NCBI RefSeq assembly: GCF_036492835.1
Contig: NZ_AP025320.1
Span: 62,001 to 126,000 of the forward strand
DNA length: 64,000 bases
Reading direction: 5' to 3'
Source: Fulvitalea axinellae
GTDB taxonomy: Bacteria > Bacteroidota > Bacteroidia > Cytophagales > Cyclobacteriaceae
Shown piece after piece: positions 1-8,108 of the stretch. The notes beneath the pieces were generated by a model that worked only from the letters and a program-made list of their open reading frames with translations, ran no database searches and had not been told where the DNA came from. A program made the translations under genes and the position numbers. Every line of letters starts with the position of its first letter. The first letter of the stretch is position 1.

Positions 1-2
1 TA

Positions 3-1607
3 TTCCTTGCCGTATGGCTCCGGCGATCCAACGTGATGACCGGCGCCGAATGGCTCAAGACCCGCTTCGGCAACGGCCGAGGCGCTACGCTTTCACATAT
101 TATAGTGGTTGTTTTCGCTCTGGTTAGCGTTATCGGGTTTATCGCCTACGGTTTTGAGGGCATCGGCAAATTCGCCGTCACCTTTCTGCCTTGGGATTTG
201 AGTACTGATGTGCTCGGCTTCGAAATCAGCTCGGCGAAAATGTACGCCATCATTATTATGGCCGCCACGGCGCTTTATGTTGTCAAAGGCGGACTCTACA
301 GCGTGGTAATGACGGAGTTGCTACAGTTTATCATTATGGTTGTGGCTTGTTGCCTTGTGGGTGGTATCGCTATCTATACCGTTTCACCGGACCAAATAAA
401 CGCCGTGATTCCTAACGGATGGAAGGAACTTTTCTTCGGATGGGAACTCGACTTGGATTGGAGTAACCTGATTCCGGCCGTAAACGACAAAATAAATACC
501 GACGGCTATACGATGTTCGGCGCTCTGATGATGATGATGTTATTCAAAGGCGTATTGGTAAGTATCGCCGGGCCCGTACCCAGTTATGACATGCAACGTA
601 TCCTGGCTACGCGCACGCCCAAAGAAGCGGCTAAAATGAGCGGTTTCGTATCGTTGGCGCTGTTCTTTCCGCGTTATCTGATGATCGCCGGACTAACCGT
701 CCTCGCGCTCGTCTTCCTGTCGCCCGAGCTCCGCGCCATGGGTGGCGACATCGACTTCGAACAGATTCTGCCTTACGCATTGCAGAATTTTATACCGGTA
801 GGATTCAAAGGACTCCTGCTCGCCGGGCTGATATCGGCCTTTATGTCCACCTTCGCGGCAAACGTAAACGCCGGGCCGGCTTATATTGTGAACGACATTT
901 ACAAACGCTTTTTCAACGACAAAGCTCCTGATAAGCAATACATCCGCATGAGTTACTGGGCCTCGTTTCTGGTAGTCGTGGTCGGTATTTTCTTCGGATT
1001 CTTCGTCGATTCCATCGACTCGATTATGAAGTGGCTTGTAGGCGCCCTCTTCGGAGGATATACCGCGGCCAACCTGCTCAAATGGCTTTGGTGGAGATTC
1101 AACGGATTCGGTTATTTCTGGGGAATGCTTGTCGGTCTGATCGCCTCTTTGGTGATGCCACTGGCCTTTCCAGATTTGTCGCCGATCTACGCCTTCCCGT
1201 TCATCTTCCTGGCCGCGCTTACGGCTTCGGTTGCCGGAAGTTTGCTCACCGAGCCCGACGACGAGGAAGTGCTGATGGATTTTTACCTGAAAGTAAGGCC
1301 TTGGGGCTTCTGGGGACCAGTTCGTGAAAAACTGAAAGTAAGAAGACCAAACGTAAAAGCGAACACAGACTTCGGACGTGATATGTTCAACTGCTTTGTA
1401 GGCACCGCTTGGCAGATGACGCTGGTAGTCATGCCTATATTCTTGGTAATCCGCGAATACACGCCTATGCTTATCGCCCTGGCCGTGTTCCTAGTGTGTA
1501 CATACCTGCTGAAAGTGCTTTGGTACGACAAACTGCAGGATTGGCCCGATGATGTAGCCGAAGAACAGAAAGAGAAGATTGGGGAGGCAGCGACGCAAAA
1601 CGCTTAG
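3..1607 (+). CDS. Sodium/solute symporter (SSS family), 5'-truncated by window edge
   Basis: The frame is open from the first bases of the window, so the N-terminus lies outside; the GTG/ATG at 33-38 is internal, because the preceding codons read FLAVWLRRSN, as expected before MTGAEWLKTRFG in this family. The visible 534 residues contain many long hydrophobic segments separated by short charged loops, including the conserved GLISAFMSTFAANVNAG stretch of the sodium:solute symporter core. The C-terminal cytoplasmic tail is charged (DVAEEQKEKIGEA). SSS proteins move sugars or other small solutes into the cytoplasm with sodium. The GH130 gene starts 27 nt downstream on the same strand, so the likely cargo is a mannose-containing oligosaccharide or mannose; this substrate is inferred from context only. 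Confidence 0.88.
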   Translation, partial: FLAVWLRRSNVMTGAEWLKTRFGNGRGATLSHIIVVVFALVSVIGFIAYGFEGIGKFAVTFLPWDLSTDVLGFEISSAKMYAIIIMAATALYVVKGGLYSVVMTELLQFIIMVVACCLVGGIAIYTVSPDQINAVIPNGWKELFFGWELDLDWSNLIPAVNDKINTDGYTMFGALMMMMLFKGVLVSIAGPVPSYDMQRILATRTPKEAAKMSGFVSLALFFPRYLMIAGLTVLALVFLSPELRAMGGDIDFEQILPYALQNFIPVGFKGLLLAGLISAFMSTFAANVNAGPAYIVNDIYKRFFNDKAPDKQYIRMSYWASFLVVVVGIFFGFFVDSIDSIMKWLVGALFGGYTAANLLKWLWWRFNGFGYFWGMLVGLIASLVMPLAFPDLSPIYAFPFIFLAALTASVAGSLLTEPDDEEVLMDFYLKVRPWGFWGPVREKLKVRRPNVKANTDFGRDMFNCFVGTAWQMTLVVMPIFLVIREYTPMLIALAVFLVCTYLLKVLWYDKLQDWPDDVAEEQKEKIGEAATQNA

Positions 1608-1633
1608 TCGCTGATTTAAAAAAGTAAAGAACG

Positions 1634-2602
1634 ATGAAAAATATTCCTTGGCAGGAACGTCCAGCCGATTGCGAGGACGTGGTTTGGAGATATAGCGAGA
1701 ACCCGGTAATCCCGAGAAATCTCACCAAAAATTCGAACAGTATCTTCAACAGTGCCGTAGTTCCCTTCGGCGACGGCTTTGCGGGCGTGTTCCGTTGCGA
1801 CGACAAGTGCCGACGCATGAACATCCACGCCGGCTTCAGCGAAGACGGAATAAACTGGCGGATCGAAAACGAACCGATCGCCTTCGGACCGGACGGCGAC
1901 AGCCTCGCCCATTCGGATTACAAATACGATCCGCGCGTGGTGCAGATCGGCGACAAATACCATATCCAATGGTGCAACGGCTACTTCGGCCCAACCATCG
2001 GCCTTGGTTACACTTACGATTTCAAGACTTTCTACCAGAGCGAAAACGCCTTCTTGCCGTTCAACCGCAACGGCGTGCTCTTCCCTAGAAAGGTCAACGA
2101 TATGTATATGATGCTCAGCCGTCCGAGCGATACCGGACATACGCCTTTCGGTGACATTTTCCTGAGCCAGAGCCCCGATTTGGAATTCTGGGGAAGACAC
2201 CGCCACGTAATGTCGCCCTCACCGTTTGAGGACAGCGCTTGGCAGTGCATGAAAATCGGAGCCGGCCCGGCGCCAATCGAAACGCCCGACGGATGGTTGT
2301 TGATTTACCACGGCGTGCTCAACTCCTGCAACGGCTATGTCTACTCCATGGGCGCCGCCTTGCTCGACTTGGACGAGCCTTGGAAAGTGCTGTACCGCTC
2401 TCAGCCGTACCTGCTCTCGCCCCAGCGCGATTACGAATGCGTAGGCGACGTGCCGAACGTCGTATTCCCGTGCGCCGCGCTCCACGATGAGGAGACAGGG
2501 CGCCTGGCCATCTACTACGGCGCCGCCGACACCGTGACTGGCATCGCGTTCGCAAAGATGGACGAGCTGATTAAATTCGTTAAAGAAAACAGTTGTGTGT
2601 GA
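1634..2602 (+). CDS. GH130 family beta-mannoside phosphorylase/hydrolase
   Basis: A 322-residue cytoplasmic-looking protein without signal peptide. GH130 hallmarks are visible: NPVIPRN near residue 23, [12 protein letters not shown] at 34-45, GVFRCDD at 51-57, the YDPRV segment whose Asp99 matches the family's general acid, and LLIYHGVL in the second half, which carries a phosphate-contacting His in characterised phosphorylases. GH130 enzymes are five-bladed propellers that mostly phosphorolyse beta-1,4-linked mannosyl-glucose or mannooligosaccharides to mannose 1-phosphate; some members hydrolyse beta-1,2-mannosides. The exact subfamily was not settled by eye. It follows the symporter by 27 nt and probably shares its transcript, giving an import-then-phosphorolysis pair. 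Confidence 0.92.
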   Translation: MKNIPWQERPADCEDVVWRYSENPVIPRNLTKNSNSIFNSAVVPFGDGFAGVFRCDDKCRRMNIHAGFSEDGINWRIENEPIAFGPDGDSLAHSDYKYDPRVVQIGDKYHIQWCNGYFGPTIGLGYTYDFKTFYQSENAFLPFNRNGVLFPRKVNDMYMMLSRPSDTGHTPFGDIFLSQSPDLEFWGRHRHVMSPSPFEDSAWQCMKIGAGPAPIETPDGWLLIYHGVLNSCNGYVYSMGAALLDLDEPWKVLYRSQPYLLSPQRDYECVGDVPNVVFPCAALHDEETGRLAIYYGAADTVTGIAFAKMDELIKFVKENSCV

Positions 2603-2612
2603 TGTGTGTATC

Positions 2613-2639
2613 AGGGGATGGCAAAACGTGCTGTCCCCT
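2613..2639 (+). terminator. Weak hairpin after GH130
   Basis: AGGGGA pairs with TCCCCT (2613-2618/2634-2639) and an inner GCA/TGC pair is possible. There is no strong T-run behind it, so it may only be a 3'-end structure for the symporter-GH130 transcript. Confidence 0.35.
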
Positions 2640-2721
2640 TCTTACAGTCTCGACACATAAAAAATAAAGCGTGAATAATCTGGCGTAAAAAGTTGCCGAG
2701 ATTATCGAATTAGAAAAATTC

Positions 2722-2763
2722 ACAGCCCAGATATGTGACAGTTTTGTCGCTTGTTTGGGCTGT
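2722..2763. terminator. Bidirectional terminator between convergent genes
   Basis: Perfect ACAGCCCA/TGGGCTGT stem (2722-2729/2756-2763) with a nested GACA/TGTC pair. It is followed by TTGCTTTT on the plus strand and by GAATTTTT on the minus strand, and lies between the convergent GH130 gene and the 2796-3338 gene, so it can end both. Confidence 0.65.
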
Positions 2764-2795
2764 TTGCTTTTATGGAGCATCTGAAAAAGATTGAT

Positions 2796-3338
2796 TTACA
2801 CTACCTTATAAATAACTCCATGGACTAATATTTCACCGTCAGATAGCATCTCATAGTCAATTCCCTGATCCTTTAAACTATCTGCAAATACACTTCTACA
2901 AACATCCCCATTCTCTTTAGGTAATCCTTCCCAAAGTTGTTTTGACTGTTCCCTTTCCCAACAAATTATGTATTTCCACAAAGTATTACGATTCTTTTGA
3001 CTGGTCTCACGATGCCTAACCTTTATTGATTCGATTATCTCATAGGTAATATCCAGAAATGGAAGCCATTCCAAGGCCAAACCTAACCAATAACCGCCAT
3101 CATTCCTTATCGCAAAAGCCACAAGATTGGTAATTGGAAAATCTTTCCCCTTAACTTCAGGTCGTTTGACAAATTCAATAAACGATTTTGGGTCATATTC
3201 CAGAACAGGGAAAACATGTAACCAATTTTCAAAATTTTCTTCAATACGTTGTACGAATCCCGGTTTTACAAATGTCCAAACACCCGATTCAAAACGGACT
3301 TCGCTTCCTTTGAATTTAAAAACTCTATCAACCATCAT
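2796..3338 (-). CDS. Hypothetical protein, 180 aa
   Basis: Not recognised. It is a soluble, mixed-charge, tryptophan-rich protein without signal peptide or membrane segment; landmarks are FKFKGSEVRFESGVW near the N-terminus and WLGLALEWLPFLDITYEII in the middle. The reading frame starts with two Met codons (ATGATG). The gene lies 21 nt behind the small membrane-protein gene 3360-3683 on the same strand and is probably co-transcribed. The AT-rich composition and the neighbouring insertion sequences suggest accessory DNA. Size and setting resemble orphan immunity or anti-phage small proteins, but no motif supports a function. Confidence 0.6.
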   Translation of the reverse strand: MMVDRVFKFKGSEVRFESGVWTFVKPGFVQRIEENFENWLHVFPVLEYDPKSFIEFVKRPEVKGKDFPITNLVAFAIRNDGGYWLGLALEWLPFLDITYEIIESIKVRHRETSQKNRNTLWKYIICWEREQSKQLWEGLPKENGDVCRSVFADSLKDQGIDYEMLSDGEILVHGVIYKVV

Positions 3339-3359
3339 ATCAAAAAATTCAGTTCTGCC

Positions 3360-3683
3360 TTAAGCATTCCTTTTTCGAACTCCCCTACCAAAAAATAGAA
3401 GCAAAAGATGACTCACAAAAACAATCAAAGTGACAAGTATTCCGAAGGTTGTCCCAGACATTGATAGAATAAAACACACACCCACGATAGCGGAAGCTCC
3501 ATACCTGTATTTTGCCTGTTTAGGCAAAATACAAACCAATAATCCAAGCGCTAAAATCAGGCAATAAATCATCCCTAATAAATTTGCCCTCGTAGGAAGA
3601 TCCGATAAGTGAAGATACACGGAGCAAGAACACCACCCAACAGAGATGAGCACGATAAAGTGTAAAATAAATCGAAAGATCAT
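3360..3683 (-). CDS. Small four-helix membrane protein, 107 aa
   Basis: Not recognised. Four hydrophobic segments are visible (about residues 3-22, 33-53, 62-79 and 81-98), followed by a basic tail GRGVRKRNA, which predicts an inner-membrane protein with a cytoplasmic positive C-terminus. It precedes the 180-residue hypothetical by 21 nt. No catalytic motif is seen. Its base composition is AT-richer by eye than the metal and glycosidase genes further along. Confidence 0.6.
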   Translation of the reverse strand: MIFRFILHFIVLISVGWCSCSVYLHLSDLPTRANLLGMIYCLILALGLLVCILPKQAKYRYGASAIVGVCFILSMSGTTFGILVTLIVFVSHLLLLFFGRGVRKRNA

Positions 3684-4180
3684 ACTATTTTATTCATAAG
3701 GTGTTAAAATAGGTTTTATTTAGACAGTAATTCTAAAAAATACAATCAATATTTAATTTCAATGAAATTAATTAACTTTACGACTAATATAATGGTGTTA
3801 ATTTTCAATTTTTTTGGCAAACCATACCCAATAGACACCAATAATTAACCATTCAATCAAGTTCACATGAAATACTTTTACGTTCTATTCTTATCCCTTT
3901 TTCTTCCGATTTTCGGATATAGCCAAACGAATACATACACAATTACCTTCGAAGATGGCCTCGACGCTGAAGTAACAGTAAAAGACAAACTAAAAAGGCA
4001 CCCTGAGAATATTATTGGGTTCAGCCCTATAGCCATAGATTTAAAAAGCGGTATCGGATTACTGTTTGGGGGGCTATCATACGATCGATTCATTAACAAA
4101 CGACGTGATATCTTGCATGCAAAGTATCGGGTGCTCCCATTTAGCTTACATGATGAAGAGGCCAATTCTTTTCTTTCTAA

Positions 4181-5376
4181 CTGAACTTTCGCTCTCCCTG
4201 CATTTGGGAGAGCGATTCTTAATGAATATATTTCAGGCCGACCGCAAGGCGTCAAGTTCTTCCATGGCAGCCTTTATCATCTTCAAATACAATTTTGATT
4301 TTATCGCAAAGTGATTCAGCTTCTCCTTAACCTTCAGTTTTTCCAGTTTTATGTAGGCGATCATGGAAGCGAAGATGTGGTTCAATTGGGTAATCTCCAT
4401 CTTTGTGGGAGACTTGCCTAACATCGTGTTTTGCTTGAGCGACTTATGGAACTCCTCGACTTTCCACCGTTTTTGGTAGATCGCTACGATATCCTCGAAA
4501 GCCATGTTCTCCCCGTTGGTAACCAGCCATTGTTCCGCGGTCGACCGGTCCCTGTTTGTAAAGACTTGTTTGGCGAGCGTGACAGGAAAATCAACTCCCT
4601 TGACCCACACCCGCTTCACTTGACCGCTTTCAATAGGCGCATCCGAAACGTGAATGAATTTGCCCTCGTTTTTGTCCTTTTCGCTCATTGCTATATTCCT
4701 GTTGCTCTTCAGCGGGCAAACGAAAACCTTCTTGAGCTTGTAATGAATATACTTCAGCGTATCGCTGGCGGTGAACCACGTATCGAAAAGAATGTACCTG
4801 AAAACCAGTTTGTTCAGAAAGTTTAGACGGTGTAAAACTTCCAGTACCATCTCATTTTTCGTTTTCTCGCTTTTACGCTTTTCCTTCCCGTTCTTGTCTA
4901 TGTATTTCACCGTCTTGTGGACGATCTCATAAGCGACCGGACAGTTAACCGTTTGTCCTTCCACGGTATTGCTCAGAAGAAAGTTAAGGGAGTTGATCCC
5001 TTTGACCGCTTTGCCTACAGTATGGTCGAAATGATAAGCTACGATGTCGTTTTCCGAGGAATGAGGCTTGTGGACAATGCAATCGTCGATACTCAAAACC
5101 GCCTCTTCGCCCTCAATACTCCTGGCGAAAGACTTCACCTCTTTCCAAAAAGCCTTTTGGTCCATGTCCGGTTGCTTGAGGAGGTCGCTGAAATAATCAT
5201 GGGGAATCTGATTGTCCAAAGATGCTGAGAGCCCTGTTGAGGTGGCTTGCCCTCGACTGGCAATAAGATAATCCGTGTATAATTCAAATCCGTCTCTCCT
5301 TTTCATTTTTCAAAAATCGGTCACTTATCATATAATTTCCAAAATTGCAATAGGAAAGGCGAGCGAAAGGTCAGTT
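4181..5376 (-). mobile_element. IS701/IS4-type insertion sequence, about 1.2 kb
   Basis: The element carries one transposase on the minus strand. Terminal inverted repeats are AACTGAACTTTCGCTCTCC at 4179-4197 and the complement of GGCGAGCGAAAGGTCAGTT at 5358-5376 (17 of 19 positions match). The sequence TTTCTAA occurs on both sides (4174-4180 and 5375-5381). Part of that 7-bp repeat overlaps the tip of the inverted repeat, so the true duplication is 4 to 7 bp; a 4-bp CTAA would fit the short YTAR duplications of IS701 relatives. The target is the pseudogene 3867-5997. Confidence 0.85.
4233..5306 (-). CDS. DDE transposase (IS701/IS4 superfamily)
   Basis: A 357-residue transposase. The catalytic triad can be placed: SIDDCIVHKP (Asp74/75), ILFDTWFT (Asp175) and the YREK signature in YQKRWKVEEFHKSLK (Tyr277, Arg280, Glu284, Lys291). 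The paired Asp followed by HKP and a YHFDHTVGKAVKG stretch resembles IS701-like enzymes more than classical IS4. The frame is intact and fills nearly the whole element, so the copy may be active. It cuts and pastes its own element through the inverted repeats at 4179-4197 and 5358-5376. Confidence 0.9.
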   Translation of the reverse strand: MKRRDGFELYTDYLIASRGQATSTGLSASLDNQIPHDYFSDLLKQPDMDQKAFWKEVKSFARSIEGEEAVLSIDDCIVHKPHSSENDIVAYHFDHTVGKAVKGINSLNFLLSNTVEGQTVNCPVAYEIVHKTVKYIDKNGKEKRKSEKTKNEMVLEVLHRLNFLNKLVFRYILFDTWFTASDTLKYIHYKLKKVFVCPLKSNRNIAMSEKDKNEGKFIHVSDAPIESGQVKRVWVKGVDFPVTLAKQVFTNRDRSTAEQWLVTNGENMAFEDIVAIYQKRWKVEEFHKSLKQNTMLGKSPTKMEITQLNHIFASMIAYIKLEKLKVKEKLNHFAIKSKLYLKMIKAAMEELDALRSA

Positions 5377-6035
5377 TCTAATTTTGCATTTGACACTGGC
5401 TACAGTTGGCCCTTCTTCACAATATCCCGAAAGAAAAGAAGGCGCACCAACTTTTATTGTGACAGACAGAATTTGTTAAGCTCATATAATACATATAATA
5501 GAAGAGTAATTATCCACCGGGCAAAAATCCCTATACCCCAAGTCACAAAATATATGTTACGGGGAGGACTCTACTACAAACAAGACTTTAGAGGCCAAGA
5601 CATTGATCTCGGAAACGAAAGCGGACTCACTATCACCCAGGTCAATACTGGCTCCGTCTTTTTAGGAGTCTCAAGAGTCCGGGTCAACAGTATGGATGTC
5701 AGAACGAATAAGTTCCGGAACCAAAAAGGATTCGCTATGCTGAGCTGGTATGCAGATGTTATGTACGCTCCATACATTACCCATAACGGATCCTACTTTT
5801 CACCTGACCCAACCCAGCCCAAACAAAGCGCCTCAGAGAGTCCGGTTGGCTTTCGGATTGGATTAAGTGGCAGTGGATCACTCATGACCTCAAGTCGTTT
5901 TGGCCAAGGATTCGAATTGGAATATGCGAGAATACCAGGGGTTGGAAAAACCGTCGAAGCCTATACAATGAGCTATAAACTGTTCTTATACAAATAAAAC
6001 AATCTGGAGTTTCATCCCAATGCGGATATATCAGA

Positions 6036-6064
6036 ACAAGCCAGTGATTATACCGCTGGCTTGT
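6036..6064 (+). terminator. Hairpin downstream of the interrupted gene
   Basis: Perfect 9-bp ACAAGCCAG/CTGGCTTGT stem with an 11-nt loop, 39 nt past the stop of the interrupted secreted-protein gene. The T-run behind it is poor (CTTAATCCTTTC), so termination is likely but not certain. Confidence 0.55.
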
Positions 6065-6087
6065 CTTAATCCTTTCAGACCTTATCA

Positions 6088-7740
6088 AGGGTTTACTGAA
6101 AAAGTAAAAACCACAAGATTATCAGTGGATTAGGTAGCTTGTTCCCCTTTCCAAAGCACAGGGAATATTCGTAAATTGGCCTTAGAAAGGACTGAGAGCA
6201 TTTTTTCCCTTGCACCTATGATCAAGACAAGTTCCTCGCAATTGAGTATAGAAGGTTTTTTGGACCCGGAAATAGGGCGCCTTAACCCGGAAAACAGATG
6301 GGTGAAGTTGGCCAACTCCATCCCCTGGGCGGAATTGGGTTTGGTCTACGAATCGAAAATGTCGACGGGCAAGGGCAGTCCGTGCAAACCGGCCCGGCTG
6401 GTCATCGGCGCGCTGATCGTGAAGCATAAGCTGAACGTTTCGGACGCCGAGGCGATAGAACAAATCAAAGAAAATCCGTATCTCCAGTATTTCGTGGGAC
6501 TCGGCTCGTTCACCACGGAAAAGGCCTTTGACCCTTCGCTGTTCACGACGGTCCGCAAGCGGCTCGGGTACGGGGATTTTAACAGGATGAGTTCGCTTTT
6601 GCAACACGAGGGGATCCGTATTGCGGAGGGCGATCGGGATGAAGGGTCCAAAGACGGGCATTCCGGGGACGCCGAAGATGACAAGCGGGTTGTCTCCTGC
6701 GACGCGACGGTGGCGCCGCAAGAGATTCCATACCCCACGGACCTTGGGCTGTTGGCTACGGCGAGGGTGCAGTCGGAGAAAATCATCGACCTCCTTTGGC
6801 CCGTCGCCAGGGATTCCGGTTTATCCAAAAAGCCCCGGACTTACCGGGATAAAGCCCATAGGGAATATGTCGGGGCGACGAGAAAAAAGAGGAAAGGAGC
6901 CGAATTCTGGCGCGTGTGCGCACGCCGACAGCTGAATTATCTGGAACGGAACCTACGGCATATCGACAGCCTCATAGAGGCCAACAAGGGCGTTATACGC
7001 CTAAAAAGCAGGTTTTTGAAGATTCTGATGGTGCTTCACGAAATCGCCAGGCAACAGTCGCTCATGCTGGAGACCGGTGCCAACAGGGTGGACGGCCGCA
7101 TCGTGAACGTCTTCCAGCCCCATGTCCGGCCGATAGTCCGGGGCAAAAACGGAAGCGACACCGAGTTCGGCGCCAAATTGTCCGTAAGCCTTCACGAAGG
7201 CTATTCCTATCTGGACAAGGCGCAATGGGACGCTTACTACGAGGGTGACGCGGAAGTGATCCGCGGGCACATCGACAGTTTCGGGGAGAGAAACCCGGAA
7301 ATGAAGCTCGGCAAATTCGTCGGGGACAAGATTTACGGAAACAGGAACGCCCGGCAGACCATGTCCGGCGCGGGTGTGGAATTCGTGGGCTCCCCGTTGG
7401 GAAGGCCTCCCTCAAGTCCCGAAAAAATCAGGGAACGCAAGGAAAACCGGACGCTTCACCAACGGCACCGGAGCAGGGCGGAAGGAAAATTCGGGGAAGT
7501 GAAACGGGGACACGGATTGGACAAAATACAGGCAAGGAGAGCGGACACTTCGCTTTCATGGATCGCCTGCATTTTCTTCGTGGCCAACTTGAAAAGATTT
7601 CAGAGCGAAATCTTTTTTGACCTTGTTTTCTTGAGCTGGAAATACGGGATATGGCTTCAAGACGGCGAAAAGAAACAGGAAAAGACTGTCTGGCAAAATA
7701 TCCTAGCTGGGTAGCCCTCTGGGCTTTTTCAGTAAACCCT
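6088..7740 (+). mobile_element. IS5/IS1182-type insertion sequence, copy A (1653 bp)
   Basis: Bounded by perfect 17-bp inverted repeats AGGGTTTACTGAAAAAG (6088-6104) and its complement (7724-7740). The flanks share TATCAA if the tip is set at GGGTTT, or ATCA if it is set at AGGGTTT. It carries a single intact transposase. A second copy of identical length lies at 41731-43383 in the same orientation. Copy A sits 90 nt downstream of the interrupted secreted-protein gene and does not itself break a recognisable gene. Confidence 0.92.
6218..7714 (+). CDS. Transposase of IS copy A (DUF772 plus DDE domain)
   Basis: 498 residues from the ATG at 6218; a TTG at 6176 would add 14 residues, but the ATG (MIKTSSSQLSIEGF) fits better. 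The N-terminal part (PARLVIGALIVKHKLNVSD, then ENPYLQYFVGL) is the DUF772 helical domain of IS5/IS1182-type transposases. A charged central linker (residues about 150-270) precedes the catalytic core with TEFGAKLSVSLHEGYSYLD and GDKIYGNRNARQ, and KENRTLHQRHRSRAEGKFGEVKRG near the end supplies the catalytic Glu region. The frame is uninterrupted. It differs from copy B by six residues, all in the last third. Confidence 0.9.
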   Translation: MIKTSSSQLSIEGFLDPEIGRLNPENRWVKLANSIPWAELGLVYESKMSTGKGSPCKPARLVIGALIVKHKLNVSDAEAIEQIKENPYLQYFVGLGSFTTEKAFDPSLFTTVRKRLGYGDFNRMSSLLQHEGIRIAEGDRDEGSKDGHSGDAEDDKRVVSCDATVAPQEIPYPTDLGLLATARVQSEKIIDLLWPVARDSGLSKKPRTYRDKAHREYVGATRKKRKGAEFWRVCARRQLNYLERNLRHIDSLIEANKGVIRLKSRFLKILMVLHEIARQQSLMLETGANRVDGRIVNVFQPHVRPIVRGKNGSDTEFGAKLSVSLHEGYSYLDKAQWDAYYEGDAEVIRGHIDSFGERNPEMKLGKFVGDKIYGNRNARQTMSGAGVEFVGSPLGRPPSSPEKIRERKENRTLHQRHRSRAEGKFGEVKRGHGLDKIQARRADTSLSWIACIFFVANLKRFQSEIFFDLVFLSWKYGIWLQDGEKKQEKTVWQNILAG

Positions 7741-8108
7741 ATCAAGGGGCCCACCTTTCCCCGCATAACTACCTACGCAAATACATTTTTGCATTTTTTA
7801 AACTTCAAAGCCTTCAACCAATGAAGGTGAACATATCATAAAAACTATAAAACCGCTATCTCATTGAGTCAAAACACTTTTAACTTAACCACCAACAACT
7901 TCTCTTTAGTTTTAATTTAAATGTTTTAGCATTGTCATTATTTTATTTTATAAAATATTTTTGATATTACATTTATACTTTTTAAATCTGTAGAGCTGAA
8001 ATACGCAGGCCTAACTAAACAGCACTCCATTTATTTTCAAAATATAAATAAACGAATTCAATCAACTGTAATAATTCTCCATTATACTATTTACAAAAAC
8101 CTACTTCA
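7741..8108. other. AT-rich intergenic leader before GH29
   Basis: 368 nt, very AT-rich, with no coding frame. It should hold the promoter of the fucosidase gene. Sequences such as TATACTTTT near 7974 recall the Bacteroidota -7 box, but no convincing -33/-7 pair could be fixed. Confidence 0.4.

Larger units (their letters stand above)
3867..5997 (+). pseudogene. Secreted, probable outer-membrane protein gene split by an IS
   Basis: The left part (3867-4180) begins with a clear signal peptide (MKYFYVLFLSLFLPIFGYSQ) and reads to codon 104 before running into the IS terminal repeat, which supplies the premature stop. The right part (5382-5997) resumes after the IS and ends with TAA. Removing the IS and one copy of the flanking TTTCTAA joins the parts exactly in frame to 310 codons (309 residues), with FLSNFAFDTGYS across the junction. 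Alternating short hydrophobic strands (RGGLYYKQDF, FRIGLSGSGS, YTMSYKLFLYK at the very end) suggest a small beta-barrel of the kind common in Bacteroidota. The family was not identified. The insertion looks recent because both halves are still open. Confidence 0.8.

Noticed and set aside
525-542. ATG/GAT triplet run as a microsatellite
   Set aside because: It encodes a Met-rich turn of the symporter and is too short to count as a repeat.
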